Source: Spirochaetia bacterium
Lineage (GTDB): Bacteria; Spirochaetota; Spirochaetia; Treponematales; Breznakiellaceae
NCBI GenBank assembly: GCA_025997795.1
Contig: BNVB01000019.1
Coordinates: 1 to 34,131 of the forward strand
Direction: 5' to 3'
Length of the DNA stretch: 34,131 bases
A program made the position numbers and the translations under genes. Below, piece after piece: positions 15,509-23,123 of this stretch (position 1 is its first letter; every line of letters starts with the position of its first letter). The notes beneath the pieces are model-generated. The model was not told the origin of the DNA and made no database searches. It was given only the letters and a program-made list of their open reading frames with translations.

Positions 15509-16273
15509 TTACTCGGCATAGACGATTTCCACGCCGCTTTGCTGGAGCAGGGTTTCCCACTGGGGGCTTAGTTTCTGATCCGTAATAAGGATATTGATCT
15601 GGGAAAAGGGACAGATCTTGTAAAATGCCGGCCGGTCAAACTTTGTATGATCGCAGAGCAGTACTATTTCCTGGGAAACGGACATCATTTTCTTGCGGAC
15701 CTCCGCCTCGGCATCGGAATAATCCATGGCGCCGTGGCTTATCCACATACCGGTACAAGAAAAAAACAGTTTGGCTCCCCAGTAGTTGGTTACATTGGTT
15801 TCCGCCTGGTTGCCCACCATGGAAAGAGAGGGTTTGCGGAGTTTTCCCGAAATGCCGTAAACATCCACATTTTCCTGCTGGGCAAGATCTGTCATGGCCC
15901 GGATTCCGTTGGTAATTACGGTAAGGTTTTTTTTGTCCGAAAGAAAATTGGTTAACTCTTTGGTGGTGGTGGAGGAATCCATAAAGATCGTATCCTGATC
16001 GGCAATAAACCGGGCGGCGGTTCCGGCGATTTTTTGTTTTGCCTCTTTTTGGGCTATTTCCCGGACCAAAAGGGGGATTTCTTCCGTAAGCCCCTCAATA
16101 AGCACCGCCCCTCCGTAGGTACGTTTGACCAGGCCCTGTTGTTCCAGTTTTTCCAGATCCCGGCGGATGCTGGCAGTACTGGTGGCAAAACGGCCGGAAA
16201 GATGGGTAATACTTACCGCTTTTTCCCGGTGCAGTATGTCCCGTATCGCATTCTGCCGCTCCAAAGTTAACAT
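15509..16273 (-). CDS. DeoR-family transcriptional repressor
   Basis: The 254-residue regulator begins with the DeoR winged helix (LTLERQNAIRDILHREKAVS, then TSTASIRRDLEKLEQQGLVK and RTYGGAVL). An effector domain follows with DTIFMDSSTTTKELTNFL and TVITNGIRAM, a fold that binds phosphorylated sugars. The start at 16273 is preferred over the more upstream in-frame ATG (16291) because AGGAGA lies about five bases before it on the minus strand. A 23-bp palindrome lies just upstream and may be its operator. The gene is convergent with the CBS-ACT gene and divergent from the DUF2284 gene. Its targets are unknown; a sugar operon such as the one beginning at 23124 is possible but not shown. Confidence 0.92.
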   Translation of the reverse strand: MLTLERQNAIRDILHREKAVSITHLSGRFATSTASIRRDLEKLEQQGLVKRTYGGAVLIEGLTEEIPLLVREIAQKEAKQKIAGTAARFIADQDTIFMDSSTTTKELTNFLSDKKNLTVITNGIRAMTDLAQQENVDVYGISGKLRKPSLSMVGNQAETNVTNYWGAKLFFSCTGMWISHGAMDYSDAEAEVRKKMMSVSQEIVLLCDHTKFDRPAFYKICPFSQINILITDQKLSPQWETLLQQSGVEIVYAE

Positions 16274-16288
16274 ATTGTTCTCCTGATG

Positions 16289-16311
16289 CAACAGTATGAT
16301 GTAAACTGTTG
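16289..16311. promoter_or_regulatory. Palindromic operator candidate upstream of the DeoR-type gene
   Basis: CAACAGT (16289-16295) and ACTGTTG (16305-16311) are perfect inverted repeats with a nine-base spacer. The site lies between the divergent repressor and DUF2284 genes, the expected position for autoregulation. Confidence 0.5.
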
Positions 16312-16348
16312 TTCAATTCAAGCATTTTATCGTATAGTTGTAACTGGT

Positions 16349-16885
16349 ATGAACCACCTGGAAGCAGCCTTGGCCGCCGCCGCATCGGCAAGCGGTGTTA
16401 CTGTCCACGACTATGCCGCCATTCCCGCCGCTGCCCTGGTTTTTTCACCGGAACTGTTTAAGATGTGTCAAACCAATGTTTGCGGCCATTATAATACCTC
16501 CTGGACCTGCCCGCCCGCATCGGGAACCCTGGAAGAACAACAGCAAAAAATAACTTCCTATAAAAACGTCTTTGTTTTTACCACAAAACATAATCTGGAA
16601 GATTCTTTTGACTATGAAGGAATGACCCTGGGAAGGGAACAACATACCCGGCTTACTCTGGTCTTTCGGGAACAGCTGGGGAATGATTTTCCCGTGTACG
16701 GCGCAGGAAGCTGCCCATTCTGTAAACCTCACTGTGTTTTTCCCAATCCCTGTCCGTTCCCGCTAAAAAAGATTTCTTCAATAGAGGCGGCGGGGATCAA
16801 TGTAACCGAACTAAGTAAAGCCGCGGGGCTTAAGTACAACAACGGTCCCAATACGGTAACCTATTTTTCCATGGTACTCTGGTAA
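16349..16885 (+). CDS. DUF2284 predicted metal-binding protein
   Basis: This 178-residue cytoplasmic protein is Cys rich. Cysteines at 40, 45 and 54 lie in the block CGHYNTSWTCPPASGT, and at 122, 125, 129 and 135 in GSCPFCKPHCVFPNPC. This matches the DUF2284 pattern of a putative iron-sulphur or metal-binding protein of unknown function. Family members often sit near corrinoid methyltransferase genes, which fits the next gene. The ATG at 16349 is chosen because the conserved part starts soon after it. The frame is open to an ATG at 16286, which lies inside the repressor's 5' region and palindrome. No clear ribosome site precedes 16349, so the start is uncertain. Confidence 0.78.
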   Translation: MNHLEAALAAAASASGVTVHDYAAIPAAALVFSPELFKMCQTNVCGHYNTSWTCPPASGTLEEQQQKITSYKNVFVFTTKHNLEDSFDYEGMTLGREQHTRLTLVFREQLGNDFPVYGAGSCPFCKPHCVFPNPCPFPLKKISSIEAAGINVTELSKAAGLKYNNGPNTVTYFSMVLW

Positions 16886-16915
16886 GCAAAATTTTACTGG
16901 TTTAGAGCAAAAAAA

Positions 16916-16947
16916 CTAATGGAAATACCCGTTAGTAGGTGTATAAT
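16916..16947 (+). promoter_or_regulatory. Candidate mtaC promoter with overlapping inverted repeat
   Basis: TATAAT at 16942-16947 lies 21 bases before the mtaC ATG. TGGAAA at 16920-16925 is a weak -35 at 16-base spacing. CTAATGG (16916-16922) and CCGTTAG (16929-16935) form an inverted repeat with one G-T pair that covers the -35 region, so it could be an operator. Confidence 0.5.
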
Positions 16948-16968
16948 TCTTCTTATAGGAGTGACAAA

Positions 16969-17613
16969 ATGGCAGATTTTTCTGAACAGTTTAGCGAAAT
17001 TTCGGAACTTCTCCAAAGGGGAAAAGCAAAAGATATTGTGGTTTCGGTCCAGAAAACCCTGGATGGGGGCGCTCCTCCGGGAGAAATTCTTGAAAAAGCC
17101 CTGATGGCGGGAATGGACATCGTGGGAGGAAAATTCAAACGGAACGAGGTCTTTGTGCCGGAAGTTCTTATCGCCGCCCGGGCAATGAACAAGGCTACCG
17201 AAACCCTCAAGCCTTACCTTGCCAAGGAAGGAATAAATCCCGTTGGAAAAGCTATCATCTGTACCGTCAAGGGAGATCTCCACGATATTGGCAAAAATCT
17301 GGTAAAAATGATGATTGAAGGCAAGGGTATTGAAGTGGAAGACCTGGGGGTGGACTGCGATACCCAGAAGGTGGTGGATAAAGTAAAAGAAGGGGATGCT
17401 AAAGTACTCTGTCTTTCCGCGCTGCTTACCACTACCATGACTGCCCAGAAAGATGTTATTGACGCTCTTACGAGCGCCGGTGTCCGGGATAAGGTAAAGA
17501 TCATGGTAGGGGGCGCACCGGTAACCCAGAGTTTTGCCGACGAAATCGGCGCTGATGCATATACCGTCGATGCTGCCTCCGCCGCGGAAGTTTGCAGGAC
17601 TTTCTACGGGTAA
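16969..17613 (+). CDS. mtaC: Methyltransferase corrinoid protein (MtaC-like)
   Basis: This cytoplasmic 214-residue methyl carrier has a helical cap at about residues 1-85 (MAGMDIVGGKFKRNEVFVPE) and a cobalamin-binding Rossmann domain. The DxHxxG motif lies in KGDLHDIGKNLV (Asp103, His105, Gly108), so His105 is the predicted lower cobalt ligand. The downstream motifs LSALLTTTM and VGGAPVTQSFADEIGADAY complete the fold. It should carry the methyl group between MtaB and MtaA in the Co(I)/methyl-Co(III) cycle. The ATG at 16969 has TAGGAG seven bases before it. The frame is open upstream to 16939 without support. It is followed after two bases by mtaA. Methanol specificity is inferred from mtaB in the same locus; the protein alone could serve methylamine or methoxyl substrates. 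Confidence 0.93.
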   Translation: MADFSEQFSEISELLQRGKAKDIVVSVQKTLDGGAPPGEILEKALMAGMDIVGGKFKRNEVFVPEVLIAARAMNKATETLKPYLAKEGINPVGKAIICTVKGDLHDIGKNLVKMMIEGKGIEVEDLGVDCDTQKVVDKVKEGDAKVLCLSALLTTTMTAQKDVIDALTSAGVRDKVKIMVGGAPVTQSFADEIGADAYTVDAASAAEVCRTFYG

Positions 17614-17615
17614 CC

Positions 17616-18617
17616 ATGACATCTCTTGAACGGCTTAACGCCCGCCTAAACGGACAGCCGGTGGATAAAATCCCCAATATGAACATTGTCATGGCCATTG
17701 TTGCCAGAGAGGCGGGGGTGTCCTACCGGGAATATGTAAACGATTACCGTAAGCTTGTCGAGGGTAATCTTATCTGTCTGGAAAAATACGGCCTGGACAG
17801 CGTTTCCGTTATTTCCGATCCCATGCGGGAAACTTCCGCTTTTGGGGCGGAACTGGTCTTTCCCGAAAACGGCGTACCCTTCGCGGCAAAACCCCTCATA
17901 ACCGATACCTTTGATCTGTCGGTACTTAAACGCTTCGATCCCGCAGAAAGTGAACGGACCGCAGATCGCCTTAAGGGTTGTGCAAAACTTCGGGAAAAGG
18001 TAGGTAAGGATTATCCGGTTATTGGCTGGGTAGAGGGATGTATCGCCGAAGCTGCGGATCTCCGGGGCCTTAACGAATTTTTGATGGACCTTGCAGTAGG
18101 CGAGGACTATCTGGAAGAATTGTTTTCCCTTATCCATGAACAGCAAAAACGGTTTGCCCTGGCCCAGCTTAACGCGGGGGCAGATTTTATTGGGGTTGGT
18201 AATGCCGCCGCTTCCCTTATCGGGCCGGAACGATACCGGGAATATGGCCTTCCCTGGGACAAGGCAATTATCGATTTTGTCCATGCTAAAGGAGGGCGGG
18301 TAAAACTCCATATCTGCGGCAATACCGGCCCGCTTTTGGAACTTCTTAAAGAAGCGGCCCCGGATATTCTGGACATTGACTGGATGGTGGATTTCCGCCG
18401 GGCGGCGGAACTCTTTGAAGGAAGCGCCACCGCTGTTTCGGGAAATATGGATCCGGTAGAAGTAATGATGCGGGGCACTCCCCAACTGGTGGAAGAACAG
18501 GTTCTGCGCTGTATTGAGGAAGGAACCGCTACTACCCTTATTGCCGGCGGCTGTGAAATCCCCGCCGCAGCGCCGGAAGAAAATTTACGGCTCATGGACC
18601 GCCTGCTGTACCGTTAA
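17616..18617 (+). CDS. mtaA: MtaA/UroD-family methylcorrinoid methyltransferase
   Basis: This 333-residue zinc methyltransferase has the uroporphyrinogen-decarboxylase fold and should take the methyl group from the corrinoid protein. Zinc ligands are predicted at His232 and Cys234 in LHICGNTGPL and Cys313 in AGGCEIP, the arrangement of MtaA/MtbA. The N-terminal segment LERLNARLNGQPVDKIPNMN is typical. In methanogens the acceptor is coenzyme M. In a spirochaete without methanogenesis, tetrahydrofolate is the more likely acceptor, an inference from acetogen relatives. The ATG at 17616 lies two bases after the mtaC stop, implying coupling. It is convergent with the RamA-like gene 15 bases downstream, and no clear terminator lies between them. 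Confidence 0.9.
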   Translation: MTSLERLNARLNGQPVDKIPNMNIVMAIVAREAGVSYREYVNDYRKLVEGNLICLEKYGLDSVSVISDPMRETSAFGAELVFPENGVPFAAKPLITDTFDLSVLKRFDPAESERTADRLKGCAKLREKVGKDYPVIGWVEGCIAEAADLRGLNEFLMDLAVGEDYLEELFSLIHEQQKRFALAQLNAGADFIGVGNAAASLIGPERYREYGLPWDKAIIDFVHAKGGRVKLHICGNTGPLLELLKEAAPDILDIDWMVDFRRAAELFEGSATAVSGNMDPVEVMMRGTPQLVEEQVLRCIEEGTATTLIAGGCEIPAAAPEENLRLMDRLLYR

Positions 18618-18632
18618 GCGGCGCTTTTACCG

Positions 18633-20135
18633 TTAAAAATACATATTTTCCGCAAAGGCTTCGGCAAAATCCGGATCAGAACCAAGATCTGCCACTTCGC
18701 TGTGGGCGGTAATTTCCCGGCACCGCGGTAGAAAAGCCGCTTCCCTTAAACACTGAACCGCCCCTTTCAAGCTTAAATTACCGCAGGCGGAACTACGGCC
18801 GGTGAATTCCGGCGGAAGCAGACCCGCGGTAACGGCATTTTTTGTATCAATAAAAAAGCCCAGGCCCCCGGCGATATAAACCGAACAATCGGCCGCCGCT
18901 GCCTCCGCTTTTCCGCAGAGTATTTTGATCCCCGAAAGAATAGCGCTCTTGGCAAGCTGGAACTGGCGTACATCCCTGCCGCTTATGGAGATTCCTTCCG
19001 CCAGGGGAAAGCCGGTTTCTTCGTATTCATCCGCCAGGGCGCCGGTTTCGTCAATGACAGCCATCTGTTTCATAAGCGCCAGGGCGTCGATCAGAGCCGC
19101 CCCGCATATACCCCGGGGCGGCAGAGTACCCAGCGTAGTATAGGTAACTTTTCCGTCCTTTAGCATTATCCGGTTAATAGCCCCGGGTTGGGCGCCCATG
19201 CCGCAGGAAATTTCTGCCCCCTCAAAACAGGGACCCGCGGCGGTGGAACAACAGAACAGCCGGTTTTTGTTTCCGGTTTTTTTCCTTAAAAGGGCCATTT
19301 CACCGTTGGTCCCTATATCCACCAGCAGGGAAGCATCTTCCCGGTTAAAGATATCCAAAGCTGCCAGTCCCGCAGTAATGTCGGCCCCCACAAAGGCGGA
19401 AATACCCGGCAGAAGTGTTACCTGTTTTACCGGGAGGGAAAGATCCAATCCGGTAAGATGCTGTTCTTCAAGAAATACCGGAGTAAAGGGAGCCGCTCCC
19501 ATGCCGGAAGGATCGGTATTGGTAAAAAGATGCAACATAGTGGTATTCCCGGAGACAACGCAGTGTTCTATAGGTCCCCATGGGGTAAACCTTTCCAGTA
19601 TGGTTTCTACCTGCTTGTTGATGGCAGAAAAAAGTTCCCCTGTTTTGCCTTTTCTGGCCGCATCGATACGGCTCATCACATCGGCACCAAAACTCCGCTG
19701 GGCGTTAAGGGCGGATACCGTTTCCAGGGTTTCTCCTGTATCCAGATCAATTAACTCCGCCGATACGGTGGTGGTACCAATGTCTATTCCCACTCCGGCC
19801 CGGTTTACTTTCCGGTTTGGCCGGATAGTTCTCCCCGCGGCATCCATCCCAAAATCTGCGGCATCCATTCCACTCCCCGCGGGCAGTTCAATGGTCATAT
19901 CCGAAAGGGGAATTGCCTGACAGGCGGAAAAAAGACCGTTCTTTTCCGGCAGGGGTCCGTTAAAACGGCCTTCCAGGAGTTTTACCTTACATTTGCCGCA
20001 GATACCCCGCCCGCCGCAGGGAGCGGAAAGGATGAAACCGGAACGGGTCAGGGCGGCCAGAAGACTTTCGCCGGGCCGGGCTTCACAGAAAAGGCCATCC
20101 TGGCAGGTGATGTGAAAAAAAGAGGAACTATCCAT
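18633..20135 (-). CDS. RamA/RACE-type corrinoid protein reductive activator (2Fe-2S plus ASKHA ATPase, DUF4445)
   Basis: The protein restores oxidised Co(II) corrinoid proteins to Co(I) at the cost of ATP. Its 500 residues begin with a plant-type 2Fe-2S ferredoxin domain: Cys40, 46 and 49 in APCGGRGICGKCKVKLLEG, and Cys72 in FSACQ. An ASKHA-type ATPase domain follows from about residue 115, with the phosphate loop GVGIDIGTTTVSAELIDLD, a second motif LVDIGTNGEMAL and the C-terminal YIAGGLGFFIDTKNA. It is somewhat shorter than many RACE proteins, perhaps in the linker. It is encoded opposite to mtaC-mtaA, with 58 bases between its start and the PocR-AraC gene, so divergent co-regulation is plausible. 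The expected client is MtaC. The start codon lacks a strong ribosome site. Confidence 0.9.
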   Translation of the reverse strand: MDSSSFFHITCQDGLFCEARPGESLLAALTRSGFILSAPCGGRGICGKCKVKLLEGRFNGPLPEKNGLFSACQAIPLSDMTIELPAGSGMDAADFGMDAAGRTIRPNRKVNRAGVGIDIGTTTVSAELIDLDTGETLETVSALNAQRSFGADVMSRIDAARKGKTGELFSAINKQVETILERFTPWGPIEHCVVSGNTTMLHLFTNTDPSGMGAAPFTPVFLEEQHLTGLDLSLPVKQVTLLPGISAFVGADITAGLAALDIFNREDASLLVDIGTNGEMALLRKKTGNKNRLFCCSTAAGPCFEGAEISCGMGAQPGAINRIMLKDGKVTYTTLGTLPPRGICGAALIDALALMKQMAVIDETGALADEYEETGFPLAEGISISGRDVRQFQLAKSAILSGIKILCGKAEAAAADCSVYIAGGLGFFIDTKNAVTAGLLPPEFTGRSSACGNLSLKGAVQCLREAAFLPRCREITAHSEVADLGSDPDFAEAFAENMYF

Positions 20136-20193
20136 GGAAGAAGTTTACCCCAAGGAGATTTTGATTTCCAGACAGGTATGATATGGTATAAGC

Positions 20194-21462
20194 ATGGATG
20201 TAAAGGAAATCCTTGATTTTATTCAGCTTGAAAAATTTCTGGGGTATTTTTCGGCGGTAACCGGCCTTGATGCGGCCCTCTACGATACCGGCGGTGTTTC
20301 CCTGGCGGCAAACAGAAGGCCCGGCGCAATCTGTACGGCGGCGGCGGGTTGTGCCAGGTGCCGGGAACACCTTGCCCAGGGCGGGAGAAAATCCATGGAA
20401 TTGGGGGAGCCCTACATCTATGCCTGCGGCTGCGGTTTGGTTATGTGTTCATCGCCGGTTATGTGTAACGAAGAACTTATTGGTTCCATAAGCTGCGGGC
20501 CCGCTATGTTGTGGGAAGCGGATGAACTTGCGGTGGAAGAAATTACCGGAAAAACCGCCGGTATGAATATTGAAATAACCGAATCGCTGTTTGCAGGAAT
20601 ACCCTCCTGTGACTGCATAAATATTACCGGCGCTGCCCAGCTTCTTTTTATTTTGGTTAACAGCCTTACCAAAGAACACAGTGTCTATCTACAGCAGCGG
20701 GAACGGATTAGCACACAACAGCGGGCCATAGCGGAACTTATTATTGAACGAAAAATTGCCGCCGCGGGGCTTCGGGAAATGGAAAAACGTACCATGGCCC
20801 TGGTGTATCCTGCGGAAAAAGAAAAGGAACTTATCGCTTTTGTACAGTCGGGAAATAAAAAAGAGGCCACCGCCCTGCTTAACGATCTTTTGAGTGTTAT
20901 CTTTAGTTTGGCAGACGGTAACCTGGATACTATCCGGGTAAAACTATTTGAGCTTATTGCCTTCCTTTCCCGTTCTGCGGTAGACGCGGGCGCTCCGCTC
21001 CGGGAAGTTAATGCCATTACCAAAGCTTCCTTTGAAATCTGCGAAGATCATACCGGGTTTGAACAGCTTTGTTTTTTGACCACCCGGGCCATGGAAGGTT
21101 TTATTGAAACCGTATACCGTAACCGGGGACAGAAACAAACAAGTTTCCACATGACCCGGGCCATTGAATATATCAGGGAACACTATATGGAGGATCTGCC
21201 CCTGGGAACCGTAGCTTCTTCGGTATATGTAAGCGAGTATTATCTGTCCCATCTTTTTAGAAAAGAGATGAACCAGACCTTTTCCGATTATGTGTCCAAG
21301 GTACGGATTGACAAGGCCCGGGAATTCTTGCGAAATGATCCGACAGCCCAGATCCAGGAAGCGGCGGATAAAACAGGATTCAAGGACCCCAATTATTTTG
21401 CCAAAATATTCAAAAAAAGTACCGGTATAAGTCCCCGGGAATACCAGGCGTTTTTCAAATAG
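20194..21462 (+). CDS. AraC-family regulator with PocR sensory domain
   Basis: This is a 422-residue transcription factor. The N-terminal region (about 8-165) looks like a PocR ligand domain with its Cys pattern: GAICTAAAGCARCREHL, then YACGCGLVMCSSPV and ELIGSISCGPAML. A middle helical linker (about 165-315) follows. The C-terminal AraC DNA-binding domain (about 320-420) contains both helix-turn-helix units, PLGTVASSVYVSEYYLSHLF and AADKTGFKDPNYFAKIFKKS. PocR domains are proposed to sense small alcohols, diols or corrinoid-related ligands. Placed between a corrinoid activator and mtaB, it most likely activates the methyltransferase genes in response to methanol or a related substrate. Its own start has no strong Shine-Dalgarno. 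Confidence 0.92.
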   Translation: MDVKEILDFIQLEKFLGYFSAVTGLDAALYDTGGVSLAANRRPGAICTAAAGCARCREHLAQGGRKSMELGEPYIYACGCGLVMCSSPVMCNEELIGSISCGPAMLWEADELAVEEITGKTAGMNIEITESLFAGIPSCDCINITGAAQLLFILVNSLTKEHSVYLQQRERISTQQRAIAELIIERKIAAAGLREMEKRTMALVYPAEKEKELIAFVQSGNKKEATALLNDLLSVIFSLADGNLDTIRVKLFELIAFLSRSAVDAGAPLREVNAITKASFEICEDHTGFEQLCFLTTRAMEGFIETVYRNRGQKQTSFHMTRAIEYIREHYMEDLPLGTVASSVYVSEYYLSHLFRKEMNQTFSDYVSKVRIDKAREFLRNDPTAQIQEAADKTGFKDPNYFAKIFKKSTGISPREYQAFFK

Positions 21463-21478
21463 ACAAGAAATTTCTTGT
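21463..21478. promoter_or_regulatory. Perfect 16-bp palindrome after the PocR-AraC gene
   Basis: ACAAGAAATTTCTTGT is a perfect palindrome directly after the regulator's stop codon. It is followed by TTTG. It could be a weak terminator (6-bp stem, loop AATT) or an operator for mtaB transcription. Confidence 0.5.
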
Positions 21479-21499
21479 TTTGAGCAAATTTGTTAATGA

Positions 21500-21548
21500 A
21501 TCACCCTTTGTTTCTTTATTATACTGATCACCATAGGTTTATCACCAT
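21500..21548 (+). promoter_or_regulatory. mtaB promoter region with ATCACC direct repeats and poor -35
   Basis: TATACT at 21520-21525 is a good -10, but no -35 match lies at 16-18 bases upstream. ATCACC occurs at 21500-21505, 21527-21532 and 21541-21546; the last two extend to ATCACCAT. A promoter lacking a -35 near direct repeats fits activator-dependent control by the neighbouring AraC-type protein. Confidence 0.45.
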
Positions 21549-21577
21549 GGTAAATGAAATGCCGGAAGGAGGCTTTT

Positions 21578-22957
21578 ATGACTAAAAAACAGTTTTCCCG
21601 GACCGTTTATACGGATCCTAAGGATTTTGTGTTCGGCAGGGCTGAATATCCGGTAAAACTAAACAATGGAATGATCATCGGCGGGGGGACGGTGTATCCG
21701 GAAATCAACTTTACCCTGCCGCCCATGACTATAGACAAAACAACCATGCCCAAGGTAATTGAAAATTACCGGGAAATTATTGATGGTATCTGCAAACGGG
21801 CCATCGATCTGGAAGTACCCGGTTTTGTGGCGGAAATTGAAACCCTGCCGCCCATGACTTTTAACCCCCGCTGGGGAACCGAAGTATGTACAACCGTGGT
21901 GGACATTATCAAGGAATATGCGGCCAAACAGGGCCTTAAGGGGGCGGTACGGATTACCCCCAACGATATACGGGAAGGCTCCGAACTGGAGCATATGTGG
22001 CGCGGCCGTCATTGGGAATTAATTTTCCAGACCTTTGAATCCTGCGCCAGGGCCGGGGCGGATTTTCTTGCCATTGAATCCGTGGGGGGAAAGGAAGTCC
22101 ACGATGATGCGATTATGTACGGGGATATAAAAAAATCCCTCTTTGCCCTGTCGGTCCTGGGCTGCCGGGATATGGAAAAACTGTGGACCAAAATTGTAAC
22201 CGTTGCCGAAGAAACGGGAACCGTTCCTTCGGGAGATACCGCCTGTGCCTTTGGGAATACCGCCCTGGTCCTGGCCGATCGGGGTTATGTATCCAAGGTA
22301 TTTGCCGCAGTGGTCCGGGTAATGACAGCTGTCCGCTCCCTGGTTGCCCTGGAAAACGGCGCCCGGGGACCCCACAAGGACTGCGGCTACGAGGGGGTAT
22401 TTATCAAGGCTATCACGGGGACTCCCATTGCTACCGAAGGCCGGACTGCGGCCTGCGCCCATCTTTCACCCCTGGGCAATGTAGCGGCCTGTCTGGCGGA
22501 TCTTTGGAGCAATGAATCGATACAAAATATAAAACTGCTGGGCGGAATGGCCCCCACCGTCAGTTTTGAACAGCTTGCCTATGACTGCCGGCTTATGAAT
22601 ACCGCCTCCGCTAAAGGGCCCGATACAGCGCTGCTCCTGCGGGATCTCCATGCGGATTCCGATTCACCTCTGGATCCCCAGGCCTATGTGCTCCGGCCCG
22701 ATGTGGTTTTACGGATTTCCGGCGCCTTGATCAAAGAAGAAGGGTATTACCGCAGAACCAAACGGGCTGCGGAACTTGCCCTTGAAGAAATTGAAACAGG
22801 TTACCGGGAAGGCCGCCTCTGTCTTTCCGACAGGGAACAGGTTTCGCTGGAAAATTTACAGGAGGAGATAGCTTCCCTGCCCGCTGATGAGGGAACCCTC
22901 ATTGACGAAGTAATCGGGGATTGTGACAAGCTGGACCCAAAAAAATACGACATGTAA
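21578..22957 (+). CDS. mtaB: Methanol:corrinoid methyltransferase MtaB
   Basis: This cytoplasmic zinc enzyme splits methanol and methylates the Co(I) corrinoid of MtaC. It has 459 residues, the usual length. Diagnostic blocks are VPGFVAEIETLPPMTFNPRWG, SVGGKEVHDDA, PSGDTACAFGNTALVLADRG, GARGPHKDCGYEGVFIKAI and TEGRTAACAHLSPLGNVAA. Zinc ligands equivalent to the archaeal enzyme are probably Glu167, Cys223 and Cys269; Cys293 is another conserved Cys. The ATG at 21578 is chosen for GGAAGGAGG at 21564-21572. The frame extends to an unsupported ATG at 21554. It is monocistronic in appearance, downstream of the PocR-AraC gene and separate from mtaC-mtaA, so the set is split over at least three transcripts. 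Confidence 0.95.
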   Translation: MTKKQFSRTVYTDPKDFVFGRAEYPVKLNNGMIIGGGTVYPEINFTLPPMTIDKTTMPKVIENYREIIDGICKRAIDLEVPGFVAEIETLPPMTFNPRWGTEVCTTVVDIIKEYAAKQGLKGAVRITPNDIREGSELEHMWRGRHWELIFQTFESCARAGADFLAIESVGGKEVHDDAIMYGDIKKSLFALSVLGCRDMEKLWTKIVTVAEETGTVPSGDTACAFGNTALVLADRGYVSKVFAAVVRVMTAVRSLVALENGARGPHKDCGYEGVFIKAITGTPIATEGRTAACAHLSPLGNVAACLADLWSNESIQNIKLLGGMAPTVSFEQLAYDCRLMNTASAKGPDTALLLRDLHADSDSPLDPQAYVLRPDVVLRISGALIKEEGYYRRTKRAAELALEEIETGYREGRLCLSDREQVSLENLQEEIASLPADEGTLIDEVIGDCDKLDPKKYDM

Positions 22958-22995
22958 AATTGAAACGTTGAATTTGATGTCGTTTGTTGTAATTT

Positions 22996-23045
22996 CTTGC
23001 AAGATAATCCCTGATATTACCTTATAATGAGGAATTATCTGTAAG
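22996..23045. repeat. Imperfect inverted repeat in the mtaB-to-sugar-operon gap
   Basis: CTTGCAAGATAATCC (22996-23010) and GGAATTATCTGTAAG (23031-23045) are near reverse complements, with one mismatch and one bulge on each side. They enclose a 20-base centre containing TATAAT (23023-23028). This may be a terminator-like structure for mtaB, an operator, or both. The remainder of the 166-base gap is AT rich and shows only the promoter at 23074-23102. Confidence 0.5.
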
Positions 23046-23073
23046 ATTTTGTAATGTTTTTTGAATTTTTTTG

Positions 23074-23102
23074 TTGACGGCTGAAAAATACCGTGATATA
23101 CT
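23074..23102 (+). promoter_or_regulatory. Strong sigma-70-like promoter of the carbohydrate operon
   Basis: TTGACG at 23074-23079 and TATACT at 23097-23102 are spaced by exactly 17 bases. A T-rich tract at about 23047-23073 precedes the -35 and could act as an UP element. The ATG of the first gene lies 21 bases after the -10. Confidence 0.7.
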
Positions 23103-23123
23103 GCTTGCTTAGGTAGGGATATA

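Noticed and set aside
16286..16348. Upstream start for the DUF2284 protein
   Set aside because: It lies in the repressor's 5' region and operator-like palindrome, and the added residues do not look like the family.
19198..19920. Plus-strand frame of 240 codons opposite the RamA-like gene
   Set aside because: The minus strand carries a conserved ferredoxin-ATPase protein; the plus-strand translation is Ser/Pro rich with no motif.
23023..23028. TATAAT as the main promoter of the carbohydrate operon
   Set aside because: Its best -35 candidate (TTGCAA, 22997) is 20 bases away; the site at 23074-23102 has ideal 17-base spacing.
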